From: Streptomyces sp. A2-16
GTDB lineage: Bacteria; Actinomycetota; Actinomycetes; Streptomycetales; Streptomycetaceae
DNA: 64,000 nt
Direction: 5' to 3'
Assembly (NCBI RefSeq): GCF_018128905.1
Contig: NZ_CP063808.1
Coordinates: forward strand, 5,456,001 to 5,520,000
Shown here in pieces: positions 25,634 to 32,794 of the stretch. How positions within the stretch are numbered: position 1 is the stretch's first letter; every line of letters begins with the position of its first letter. The position numbers were made by a program, and so were the translations under genes. The notes beneath the pieces were generated by a model. It saw only the letters and a list, made by a program, of their open reading frames with translations. It made no database searches and was not told the DNA's origin.

Positions 25634-26101
25634 TCACGCGCGGTGTGCGCGCAGGGCTTCGAGGGCGCGGTCGGCGTGGGTGTTCATGCGCAGTTCGCTG
25701 CGGACGACTTCCAGGACGGTGCGGTCCTCGGCGATCACGAAGGTGACGCGCTTGGTGGGGGCCAGGGAGAAGCCGCGCTTGACGCCGAACAGCTCGCGTA
25801 TACGGCCGTCGACGTCGGACAGGAGGGGCATGCCGAGGGTGTGGCGTCCGGCGAACTCCTGCTGGCGTTCGACGGTGTCGCCGCTGATGCCGACCGGCTG
25901 GGCGCCGGCGGCGGCGAACTCGGCGGCCAGGTCGCGGAAGTGGCAGGCCTCCGCGGTGCAGCCGGCCGTCAGGGCGGCGGGGTAGAAGAAGAGGACGACC
26001 GGGCCGTCGGCGAGCAGCTCGGACAGCTTGCGGCTGGTGCCGGTCTCGTCCGGGAGCTCGAAGTCCTCGACGGTGTCGCCGGTCTCCAACGCCTTGCTCA
26101 T
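25634..26101 (-). CDS. peroxiredoxin (BCP type)
   Basis: A 155-residue thiol peroxidase. The redox motif is TAGCTAEACHFRD: the first Cys is the peroxidatic residue and the second, five positions on, the resolving Cys, as in atypical BCP enzymes. Family landmarks VVLFFYPAALTAGC and LPDETG also fit. It reduces hydrogen or alkyl peroxides in the cytoplasm with thioredoxin. The ATG at 26101 overlaps the stop of the upstream DoxX-like gene by 4 bases, so the two are co-translated. Confidence 0.94.
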   Translation of the reverse strand: MSKALETGDTVEDFELPDETGTSRKLSELLADGPVVLFFYPAALTAGCTAEACHFRDLAAEFAAAGAQPVGISGDTVERQQEFAGRHTLGMPLLSDVDGRIRELFGVKRGFSLAPTKRVTFVIAEDRTVLEVVRSELRMNTHADRALEALRAHRA

Positions 26102-26487
26102 GCCCGGCCCTCCCCGTTCGCGGCGTTTCTGGCGATGCCGCGTGCCCACAGCACGAGCGGCACCTGGAGCGGCAGCCGTCCGATGGCGGCCGCCTTCTGC
26201 GGGGCGGGGCGGTGGCGCCAGTCGACGGCCATCTTGACGTTGGCGGGGAACACCCCGACGAAGAAGGCGGCCGAGGCGAGCGCGGCGGTCCGCCGGGTCT
26301 TCGGCAGCGCCAGACCGGCGGCGAGCGCGAGCTCCACGGCGCCGCTGGCGTAGGTCCAGGTCCGGGGCGTGCCGGGAAGGGCCTGCGGGATGGTGGCGTC
26401 GAACGAACGCGGTGACGCGAAATGGGCGACACCCGCTGTGGCCAGCAAGCCGGCGAGCAGCAGGGGCGAACGTGGGGACCGTGGCAC
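26098..26487 (-). CDS. DoxX-like small membrane protein
   Basis: A 129-residue protein with about four hydrophobic segments. LLAGLLATAGVAHFASPRSFD, SGAVELALAAGLALPKTRR and FVGVFPANVKMAVDWRH match DoxX-like proteins. These are linked to thiol or redox homeostasis in actinobacteria, and coupling with the peroxiredoxin gene supports such a role. Exact activity is unknown. The start at 26487 leaves a short basic N-terminus before the first helix. Confidence 0.88.
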   Translation of the reverse strand: MPRSPRSPLLLAGLLATAGVAHFASPRSFDATIPQALPGTPRTWTYASGAVELALAAGLALPKTRRTAALASAAFFVGVFPANVKMAVDWRHRPAPQKAAAIGRLPLQVPLVLWARGIARNAANGEGRA

Positions 26488-26558
26488 GGTTCCTCCTTCG
26501 GGGGGCTGCCGCGCACATTACTGGACGGTACAAACACCTCGTACGGCGGCCTCCGTCC

Positions 26559-26820
26559 CTACGGGGCACGGCGGTTGTGGGTGTCCGGGGCACAGCCGAA
26601 GGAACGGCGGAAGTCGATGAAGGCGCTCGCGGAGGACCAGTCGCAGCGGTGGGCGACGGTCGCGACGGGGGCGTCGTCGGCCGGCATGCGCAGGGCGTGG
26701 TGGAGGCGCGACTGGGTGCGCCACTGCGGGAAGGTCATGCCGAACGAGTGCCGGAACGACGGCTGAGCGTGCGTTCCGTGCACTTCACACGCGGCCAGGA
26801 CCACCTGCCCCGACGCGTGG
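26559..26820 (-). pseudogene. AraC-family regulator remnant
   Basis: The C-terminal part, HSFGMTFPQWRTQSRLHHAL and WSSASAFIDFRRSFG, is the second HTH of an AraC regulator of the Streptomyces type, with about one residue missing where VFRR would be usual. Just before it HASGQVVLAA resembles the start of the N-terminal cupin domain. The middle of the protein is absent, so an internal deletion joined the ends. No convincing start codon is seen. It is probably not functional. Confidence 0.6.
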
Positions 26821-27016
26821 GCACGGCGAGCGGCGTCACGCCGGGCCTGACGGTGAGCGTCGGCGGGCCGGCTCGCCGTGCACCGGGGGCGCCGGCCGAC
26901 ACCGCGTCACTGCGGACCCGCCGATTCCGTTGGTCGTGCTGCCCGCGCCGGGCGGTCTGCTGCTGCGCGGGCTGCGCGGACCCGGTCCCGCCGGGCTCGT
27001 CCGGGCGGGGTGAGCG
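26821..27016. other. non-coding stretch beside the AraC remnant
   Basis: About 195 bases of GC-rich sequence between the AraC fragment and the MarR stop. No supported gene, RNA or clear hairpin is seen; it is probably part of the same decayed region. Confidence 0.4.
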
Positions 27017-27532
27017 TCAGCAGGTCCCGGCGCGCGCCGCCTCCTCGGTCTCGTCGTCGACGGCGTGGGATAGGAAGTCGTCGACCATGCGGTGGAACAG
27101 GCCGGCGAGCTGCCGCAGCTCCTCGGGCGACCACTCGGCCAGGGCCAGCTGCATACCGCGGGCTCCGGCGTCGCGGATGCGGTCGATGGCCTCCCGGCCG
27201 GTCCCGGTGAGCTGGATGCGCTGGGCACGCCGGTCGACGGGGTCGGGTACGCGGGTGACGTACCCGGACTTCTGCAGCTGCTGGACGGTACGGGTGACGT
27301 GGGAAGCCTCCACGCCGAGCCGGTTGGCCAGCTCCCCCGGGCGCATCGGCTCGGTGTCGGCGATCTGCCGCAGCAGGGCGACGGCGGCCCGGTCCAGCGG
27401 CACCTCGGCCAGGGCCATCAGCCGGTCGTGCCGGCGGGCGCGGGTGCTCAGGTAGGTGATGCGGGTGAGCGCCCGCTCGATCTCGATGACTTCCGGGGAC
27501 GCGGGGACGTCGGGGAGCGGCTGTGAGGGCAT
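27017..27532 (-). CDS. MarR-family transcriptional regulator
   Basis: A 171-residue protein with the MarR winged helix: MRPGELANRLGVEASHVTRT, VQQLQKSGYVTRVPDPVDRR with the wing, and a long C-terminal dimer helix. It is divergent from a fragment of an MFS exporter, its probable former target. The upstream CTTGTTGCGTAACTCAAG is a candidate operator. Ligand unknown. Confidence 0.93.
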   Translation of the reverse strand: MPSQPLPDVPASPEVIEIERALTRITYLSTRARRHDRLMALAEVPLDRAAVALLRQIADTEPMRPGELANRLGVEASHVTRTVQQLQKSGYVTRVPDPVDRRAQRIQLTGTGREAIDRIRDAGARGMQLALAEWSPEELRQLAGLFHRMVDDFLSHAVDDETEEAARAGTC

Positions 27533-27549
27533 GCCCGCCAGGTTACCCT

Positions 27550-27567
27550 CTTGTTGCGTAACTCAAG
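27550..27567. promoter_or_regulatory. putative MarR operator
   Basis: CTTGTTGCGTAACTCAAG has CTTG/CAAG outer arms and partly matching inner bases. It begins 18 bases from the MarR start, between it and the MFS remnant. Confidence 0.4.
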
Positions 27568-27590
27568 TAATCTGCGGCGGGTCTCCGTCA

Positions 27591-27749
27591 CCGCGAGGCA
27601 CCGGCTTCAAGACCGTCGCGGCGATCGGCGCGGGTGCCGCACTGCTGGCCTTCGCCATCGCCTCCTTCATCCCGCGCCCGCGCACCGCGGCCCCGGCGGC
27701 GGCTGCCGCACCGGCCTCGGCGCAGAGCTCGGCCGGGACCTCCTCCTGA
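27591..27749 (+). pseudogene. MFS exporter C-terminal remnant
   Basis: The frame GFKTVAAIGAGAALLAFAIA followed by SFIPRPRTAAP is the last transmembrane helix and tail of a drug-exporter MFS protein. Everything upstream is missing: the fragment starts within about 60 bases of the MarR gene. A strong hairpin terminator is retained just after it. Most of an efflux gene under MarR control has apparently been deleted. Confidence 0.55.
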
Positions 27750-27764
27750 CACGGCCGCCCACCG

Positions 27765-27794
27765 CCTGACGGCCGCCGGCAGGCGGCCGTCAGG
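27765..27794 (+). terminator. strong hairpin terminator
   Basis: Thirteen-base arms CCTGACGGCCGCC and GGCGGCCGTCAGG pair perfectly around a 4-base loop GGCA. It begins 16 bases after the MFS remnant stop. There is no U-tract, as is common in Streptomyces. Confidence 0.75.
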
Positions 27795-28001
27795 TCCTGC
27801 CCAGGGTGGACCCGCTCCGGGCGTGTACTGCGTTCTCAGTAGGCGCGTTGTCGGCGGTGGTACGACGACGGGCGGACCCGGCACCCGAAAGACTGGCGAC
27901 CCGCAGCACGGTAGTCGGGACGCATGTCCCACCCTGCCGGGTCGCGGCGGCCGCACCCGGCGGGCTCGGCCACCATGGTTCAAGGACACGACCGGAGAGC
28001 G

Positions 28002-28193
28002 ATGAGCACCCCCTTGCGTCACTACGCCGACGATCATGTCCGTACGGTCGTCGCCCTGACGGCCGCGATGCGGTTGCCCGCGCTCCCGTACGGCACCGAG
28101 GACCGCCCCGGCACCGACCGGCCGGACGCGGTGGGGCACCCCCGGCTCCCGCTGAACCCCGCCGACCCGGAACGCCAGGAACGGACCCCATGA
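28002..28193 (+). CDS. 63-residue protein coupled to the response regulator
   Basis: An ATG at 28002 follows CGGAGAG and opens a 63-codon frame whose TGA overlaps the ATG of the response regulator. I do not recognise the protein. Its C-terminus PRLPLNPADPERQERTP looks like the tail of a NarL-type histidine kinase, which normally overlaps its regulator in this way. So it may be what remains after deletion of a kinase, or a small real leader protein. Kept as coding because of the start site and overlap. Confidence 0.45.
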   Translation: MSTPLRHYADDHVRTVVALTAAMRLPALPYGTEDRPGTDRPDAVGHPRLPLNPADPERQERTP

Positions 28194-28873
28194 CCATCCG
28201 CGTACTGCTCGCCGACGACCAGGCCCTGCTGCGGGCCACCTTCCGGATCCTCATCGACTCGTGCGACGACATGGAGGTGGTCGCGGAGGCCACCGACGGC
28301 GCCGCCGCGGTCGACCTCGCGCGCGTGCACCGCCCCGACGTGATCCTCATGGACATCCGCATGCCGGGTACCGACGGCCTGGCCGCCACGTCCGCGATCT
28401 GCGCGGACCCGGAGCTGTCGGAGATCCGGGTGCTGATCCTGACCACGTTCGAGATCGACGAGTACGTCGCTCAGGCGCTGCGGTCCGGGGCCAGCGGTTT
28501 CCTCGGCAAGGACGTCACCGCCGACGCCCTGCTCGACGGCATCCGGACCGTCGCGGCCGGCGACTCCCTGCTCTCCCCCGGCGCCACCCGCACCCTGATC
28601 ACCCGCTTCCTCTCAGCGCCGGGCCTGGGCACCCGGCTCGCGGGCGCCGACGACCTGACCGGCCTCACCACCCGGGAACGCGAGGTCATGGCGTGGGTCG
28701 CCGAGGGGCACTCCAACGAGGAGATCGCGGCGAAGCTGTTCGTCAGCCCCTTGACCGTGCGCACCCACGTCCATCGCGCCATGACCAAGCTGGGTGCCCG
28801 GGACCGCGCCCAGCTCGTCGTGATGGCCTACCAGTCGGGGCTGGTGCAGGCGCTGCCGCCCGAGGAGCGCTGA
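28190..28873 (+). CDS. NarL/LuxR-type response regulator
   Basis: A 227-residue regulator. Receiver domain (1-120): acidic pair in LLADDQALLR, phosphorylation site Asp in VILMDIRMPG, Thr in ILTTFE and Lys in FLGKDV. LuxR HTH (about 155-215): LTTREREVMAWVAEGHSNEE and SPLTVRTHVHRAMTKLGARD. Normally it pairs with a sensor kinase encoded just upstream; no intact kinase is present. It is convergent with the TetR gene, only 4 bases apart. Target genes unknown. Confidence 0.93.
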   Translation: MTIRVLLADDQALLRATFRILIDSCDDMEVVAEATDGAAAVDLARVHRPDVILMDIRMPGTDGLAATSAICADPELSEIRVLILTTFEIDEYVAQALRSGASGFLGKDVTADALLDGIRTVAAGDSLLSPGATRTLITRFLSAPGLGTRLAGADDLTGLTTREREVMAWVAEGHSNEEIAAKLFVSPLTVRTHVHRAMTKLGARDRAQLVVMAYQSGLVQALPPEER

Positions 28874-28877
28874 GCCC

Positions 28878-29567
28878 TCACCTCTCGGAGAGCTTCTCCA
28901 GCCACTGCTGGAGCAGGGCCGACTCCGCCGTCGTGAGCACCGGTGGGAGGTCGGCACGCAGACGGGCCGCGAGCGTGGCGGCCGCCACGGGAACCGAGCC
29001 GCCCTCGCGGGGCGCGTCGGTGTCGGCGGGCCGGGTCACCGAGTCCAGCACCGCGTCGCGCAGCCGCTGCGAGAACTTCACGTCGGTGTACTGCTCCGGC
29101 CTGGTCAGCATCGACAGGGCCGCCCCGACATTCGCAGACATGATCATCTGCGTGGCCAGGGCGGGCGGCACCGTCAGCCGCCCCTCGGCCGCGCAGCGTT
29201 CGAGGATGCCGTGCAGCAGGTCGTGCGCCTCCTGGGCGGCGGCCGGGGGCACGGTCAGCTCGGGCGAGTACATCAGCCGGTAGTGGCTGGGGTGCTCCAG
29301 CGCGAAGCGCATGTGGTTGTCCCAGCCGCTCCTCAGGTCCTCGACCGGATCCGCGCTCGGCCGCGCCGCCCGCTTGGACGCGAGGTACTGCTCGAATCCC
29401 CGGTCGACCACGGCGGCCAGCAGCCCCGCCTTGTCACCGAAGAGCCGGTAGAGCATCGGCGCGCCCACCCCGGCCTTCTCGCACACAGCACGCGTGGAGA
29501 CATCGGCGGCCGACGCACCGGCCAGCAGCTCGGCGGCCGCTTCCAGAATCTTTTCCCTCGCATCCAT
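28878..29567 (-). CDS. TetR-family transcriptional regulator
   Basis: A 229-residue repressor: HTH at about 8-50 (REKILEAAAELLAG, VGAPMLYRLFGDKAGLLAAV) and a helical ligand domain. It is divergent from an SDR gene 115 bases away, with paired TCGTAGC-type palindromes between. It therefore probably represses itself and the SDR. The ATG at 29567 follows GGTGGG; an upstream ATG at 29585 is possible. Confidence 0.93.
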   Translation of the reverse strand: MDAREKILEAAAELLAGASAADVSTRAVCEKAGVGAPMLYRLFGDKAGLLAAVVDRGFEQYLASKRAARPSADPVEDLRSGWDNHMRFALEHPSHYRLMYSPELTVPPAAAQEAHDLLHGILERCAAEGRLTVPPALATQMIMSANVGAALSMLTRPEQYTDVKFSQRLRDAVLDSVTRPADTDAPREGGSVPVAAATLAARLRADLPPVLTTAESALLQQWLEKLSER

Positions 29568-29585
29568 GGGCCCACCGTACGACAT

Positions 29586-29669
29586 TCGTAGCGTCGATAC
29601 GAGTCAGAGGTTAACAACGCTACGGATCCGTGTTATCGTCGTTACGAGCAAGTCGTAGCATCGCTAACA
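29586..29669. promoter_or_regulatory. paired TetR operator-like sites
   Basis: Site 1, TCGTAGCGTCGATACGA (29586-29602), has TCGTA/TACGA arms. Site 2, TCGTAGCATCGCTAACA (29653-29669), matches it at about 13 of 17 positions. Between them ACGGATCCGT is a 10-bp palindrome. All lie in the divergent TetR/SDR region. Confidence 0.55.
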
Positions 29670-29681
29670 GCGGAGGCAGTC

Positions 29682-30431
29682 ATGACCACTCGACCCCGGA
29701 CGGAACAGCGCGTCGCCATCGTGACCGGCGGATCGCGCGGCATCGGACGGCAGATCGCCCAGCGGCTCGCCGCCGACGGGTTCTCGGTCGTCGTCGGATA
29801 CGCGGGCAACAAGGACGCCGCGGACGAGGCCGTGCGCACCATCCAGGAGACCGGCGGCACCGCTTTCGCCGCCCGCGCGGACGTCGCCGACGAGAGCGAG
29901 GTGGCCGCCCTGTTCGACCTGGCGGAGGCCACGTACGGCGGTGTCGACGCGGTCGTCCACTCCGCGGGCCGGATGCCCCTGGCCCCGATCGCGGACCTCG
30001 ACCTCGCCGAACTCGACTCCCTGTACCGCACCAACATCCGCGGCACCTTCGTCGTCGACCAGCAGGCCGCGCGCCGGCTGCGCCCGGGCGGCGCGCTCGT
30101 CAACCTCTCCAGCTCGGTCGTCGGGCTCGCCTTCCCCGGATACGGGGCCTACGCGGCCAGCAAGGGCGCGGTCGAGGCCGTCACCCTGATCCTCGCCCGT
30201 GAGCTCCGCGGCCGTGACGTCACCGTCAACGCCGTGGCCCCCGGCCCGACGGCGACCGACCTCTTCCTCGACGGCAAGGACGAGGAGACCGTCGCCCGCC
30301 TGGCGGCACAGCCCCCGCTGGAGCGGCTGGGGACACCCGAGGACATCGCCCACGTCGTGTCGTTCCTGGTGAGCCCCGCCGGTCACTGGGTCAACGGCCA
30401 GGTGCTGCGGGCCAACGGCGGCATCATCTGA
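29682..30431 (+). CDS. SDR family oxidoreductase (3-oxoacyl-ACP-reductase-like)
   Basis: A 249-residue classical SDR. NAD(P) motif TGGSRGIG (15-22), NxAG-like SAGRMP, catalytic Ser in NLSSSVVG and YAASKGA, and the C-terminus WVNGQVLRANGGI. NADPH preference is suggested by the Arg in the glycine motif. The likely regulator is the divergent TetR gene. The true substrate is unknown; FabG-like or xenobiotic carbonyl reduction are both possible. Confidence 0.93.
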   Translation: MTTRPRTEQRVAIVTGGSRGIGRQIAQRLAADGFSVVVGYAGNKDAADEAVRTIQETGGTAFAARADVADESEVAALFDLAEATYGGVDAVVHSAGRMPLAPIADLDLAELDSLYRTNIRGTFVVDQQAARRLRPGGALVNLSSSVVGLAFPGYGAYAASKGAVEAVTLILARELRGRDVTVNAVAPGPTATDLFLDGKDEETVARLAAQPPLERLGTPEDIAHVVSFLVSPAGHWVNGQVLRANGGII

Positions 30432-30767
30432 CCCACTCTCACCCCACCTGCCCGCCCGCGCCGTCGACCCGCCGCCTGTGTTGTCCGATCCGACACCTGC
30501 GTTGTCCGACCCGCCGCCTGCGATGACCGGAGGCCGGCGAGCGAGGTGCCGTTCGCCCGGGTGACGGTTCCCGGCGTCGGCCTGGCCCTCTCCTCGAGCC
30601 GCCGACCACCCAGCCGCAGGCCCGGCGGCCGGTGTGCCCGCGGAACCCGGACCGCAGCATCGTGAACCTGCGACAGGAGGCCCGAGAAGACCCCCGACTG
30701 CCGCCCGTTCAGGGGAAACCGGGGCACAGGGCGCGTGGCGGCCCGGGCCCGCGTCGACAACTGACCC
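30432..30767. other. gene-free stretch with 21-bp tandem repeats
   Basis: About 335 bases before the ligase gene. No gene family is seen in any frame. It starts with three 21-bp tandem units and is otherwise featureless and GC-rich; no clear promoter is seen. Confidence 0.6.
30465..30527 (+). repeat. three tandem 21-bp repeats
   Basis: Units start at 30465, 30486 and 30507. They share CGA-CC-G, CCTG-G and TGTC/TGAC blocks; copies 1 and 3 both read CGACCCGCCGCCTG. Perfect 21-base spacing. No spacers, so not CRISPR. Confidence 0.7.
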
Positions 30768-31748
30768 GTGACCCTCCCCCTGATCCCGCCCATGCTCGCC
30801 ACCCCCGGCGCCCTGCCGCCCGCCGCACAGGACGGCCGCTGGGCCTACGAGACCAAGCAGGACGGCCAGCGGGCGGTCGTCTACCTCTCCGGGAGCGGCG
30901 AGGTGGTGCTGCGCGCCCGGTCCGGGGAGGAGATCACCGGCGCCTATCCCGAACTGCGGTCGCTGGGCAGCGCGCTCGGCGCCACACCCGCGGTGCTCGA
31001 CGGGGAGATCCTCGCGCTGGACGAACAGGGCCGCGCGGACTTCCAGTTGCTGCAGCCGCGCATGCAGCTGGCCCACGCCCCCACCAGAGCCGCGCGCCGG
31101 GCGGCCGAAGCGCCCGTTCATCTGGTGCTGTTCGACCTGATGCACCTGGGGCGGCACCCGCTCCTCGCGCTCCCCTACGCCGAGCGGCGGGCGCGACTGG
31201 ACGAGCTGGAGCTCACCGGGACGCACTGGTCGACCCCCGCCGCCCTCGTCGGGCACGGCGAGCAGGCCCTGCGCGCCACCCGTGAGCACCGCCTGGAAGG
31301 ACTGGTCTGCAAGCGCCTCGACTCGGTGTACGAACCCGGGGTGCGCTCCCGCGCCTGGATCAAGATCCGCAACATGCGCAGCGAGGACGTCGTCGTGGGC
31401 GGATGGCTGCCCGGCAGGGGTCGGCTCACCGGACTGCCGGGCGCCGTACTGGTCGGCCAGCGGGGCGGGGGGCGGCTGCGGTACGTCGGCAATGTCGGTA
31501 CCGGCTGGAGCGAAGCGGAACGGACCGAGCTCGCCGCGCTGTTGGCCGCCGCGGCGACCGACGTGTGCCCCTTCGACCCCGTGCCGCGGGTCCCGGGTGC
31601 GCGCTGGGTGCTGCCCCGGCTGGTCGGCGAGGTCCGCTACAGCACCCGCACCCGGGCGGGGTTGCTGCGTCAGCCGTCCTGGCTCCGGCTGCGTCCGGAT
31701 CTAGCGCCGGAGGACTCCTCGGCCGACCTCCCCGACGCACCTTCATGA
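30768..31748 (+). CDS. ATP-dependent DNA ligase
   Basis: A 326-residue ligase. The nucleotidyl-transfer Lys is in motif I, KQDG (Lys30). Further motifs are VLDGEILALD (III), FDLMHL, EGLVCKRLDS (IV) and WIKIRNM (V). The OB fold covers about 220-310 with YVGNVGTGW. It matches LigC/LigD-ligase-type enzymes that seal breaks in non-homologous end joining or backup repair. GTG at 30768 is the start; the ribosome site is weak. With the separate PE-domain protein it would supply two of the three LigD activities. Confidence 0.93.
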   Translation: MTLPLIPPMLATPGALPPAAQDGRWAYETKQDGQRAVVYLSGSGEVVLRARSGEEITGAYPELRSLGSALGATPAVLDGEILALDEQGRADFQLLQPRMQLAHAPTRAARRAAEAPVHLVLFDLMHLGRHPLLALPYAERRARLDELELTGTHWSTPAALVGHGEQALRATREHRLEGLVCKRLDSVYEPGVRSRAWIKIRNMRSEDVVVGGWLPGRGRLTGLPGAVLVGQRGGGRLRYVGNVGTGWSEAERTELAALLAAAATDVCPFDPVPRVPGARWVLPRLVGEVRYSTRTRAGLLRQPSWLRLRPDLAPEDSSADLPDAPS

Positions 31749-31878
31749 TCCGAGAGTTGGGCGGGTCGTAACCGGAGTGACGCCTTCGACCTCTTGGCGC
31801 GGACATGAAAAGTCGAGAAACTCAACTCCCCAGTAACCCCCCAGCCGTTGGGCTGCGCCCGGACACGAGGAGGACGCA

Positions 31879-32655
31879 GTGTCGTCACCGTCGTTCAAGA
31901 AGCACCGCACGAGATGGCTCACCGGTCTCGTCGGCGCCGCCGCGCTCGTCGTCGCCTTTCCCTCCGTCGCGTTCGCCGCCCCGCCGAAGGCGCTGCCCGC
32001 CAACGCCGAGAGCGCCGAGTTCACCTACCAGCCGGCCTTCGACTACGACACCGACGGCTGCTACCCGACACCCGCCATCGGCCCCGACGGGACGATCAAC
32101 GGCGGCCTGAACCCGACCGGTTCGCTCAGCGGCGACTGCCATGACGCCTCGGACCTGGACAACACCAACACGTACTCGCGCTACAAGTGCAACAACGGCT
32201 GGTGCGCGTACATGTACGGCCTGTACTTCGAGAAGGACCAGGCGCTGGCGAACAGCAGCATCGGCGGGCACCGGCACGACTGGGAGCACGTCGTGATCTG
32301 GGTGCAGAACGGCACCGTCCAGTACGTGTCGACGTCCAACCACGGCTCGTTCACGGTGACCGCGGCTTCCGGCGTCCGCTTCGACGGCACGCACGCGAAG
32401 ATCGTCTACCACAAGGACGGCATCAGCACGCACTGCTTCCGGCTGGCCAACTCCAATGACGAGCCCCCGGAGAACGCCAAGGGCACCTGGCAGTACCCGC
32501 CGCTGGTCGGCTGGAACGGCTACCCCTCGGGGCTGCGCGACAAGCTGAGCGCCTACGACTTCGGCAGCGCCAACTTCGGCCTCAAGGACGCCAACTTCGC
32601 CGCCCATCTGACGTCGGCGAAGCCGTCGGGCATCTCCTTCGACCCCAACGCCTGA
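31879..32655 (+). CDS. secreted NPP1 (necrosis-inducing, NLP) family protein
   Basis: A 258-residue exported protein. Signal peptide with basic N-terminus and hydrophobic core, likely cleaved after AFA (33). The family heptapeptide GHRHDWE lies at 130-136, with the complete His/Asp set that binds divalent metal in NLP toxins. Cys at 61, 87, 104, 109 and 196 could form disulfides. In plant pathogens NLPs bind sphingolipids and lyse dicot cells, but many bacterial members come from saprophytes. The GTG at 31879 follows GAGGAGGAC. A nested hairpin follows the gene. Confidence 0.94.
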   Translation: MSSPSFKKHRTRWLTGLVGAAALVVAFPSVAFAAPPKALPANAESAEFTYQPAFDYDTDGCYPTPAIGPDGTINGGLNPTGSLSGDCHDASDLDNTNTYSRYKCNNGWCAYMYGLYFEKDQALANSSIGGHRHDWEHVVIWVQNGTVQYVSTSNHGSFTVTAASGVRFDGTHAKIVYHKDGISTHCFRLANSNDEPPENAKGTWQYPPLVGWNGYPSGLRDKLSAYDFGSANFGLKDANFAAHLTSAKPSGISFDPNA

Positions 32656-32706
32656 TCCGGCGACCGCGCCCGGGCGCTCGCAGCTCCCGAGCATGCGAAG
32701 GCCCTT

Positions 32707-32759
32707 TCGGGCGCGGGACCTAGGACTCCCGGCACCGCCGGGTTCCGTCCCGCGCCCGA
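32707..32759 (+). terminator. nested stem-loop after the NPP1 gene
   Basis: Thirteen-base arms TCGGGCGCGGGAC (32707-32719) and GTCCCGCGCCCGA (32747-32759) pair perfectly. Inside, CCCGGC-ACC-GCCGGG (32728-32742) forms a second hairpin. It begins about 50 bases after the NPP1 stop and ends 35 before the next gene. It is most simply a terminator, but could act as a leader structure for the next gene. Confidence 0.6.
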
Positions 32760-32794
32760 TCCCCGCCGAACTCCCCCGGCATAGCGTCCTGTTC

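Noticed and set aside
23527..25746. Long plus-strand frame opposite the SpoIIE protein
   Set aside because: It is Gly/Val/Asp-rich antisense to a multi-domain protein with full motifs.
27551..27769. A 72-codon frame beside the MarR gene
   Set aside because: The overlapping frame encodes a recognisable MFS terminal helix; this one is Arg-rich and has no similarity.
30465..30527. Possible CRISPR array
   Set aside because: The 21-bp units abut without spacers and no cas genes are near.
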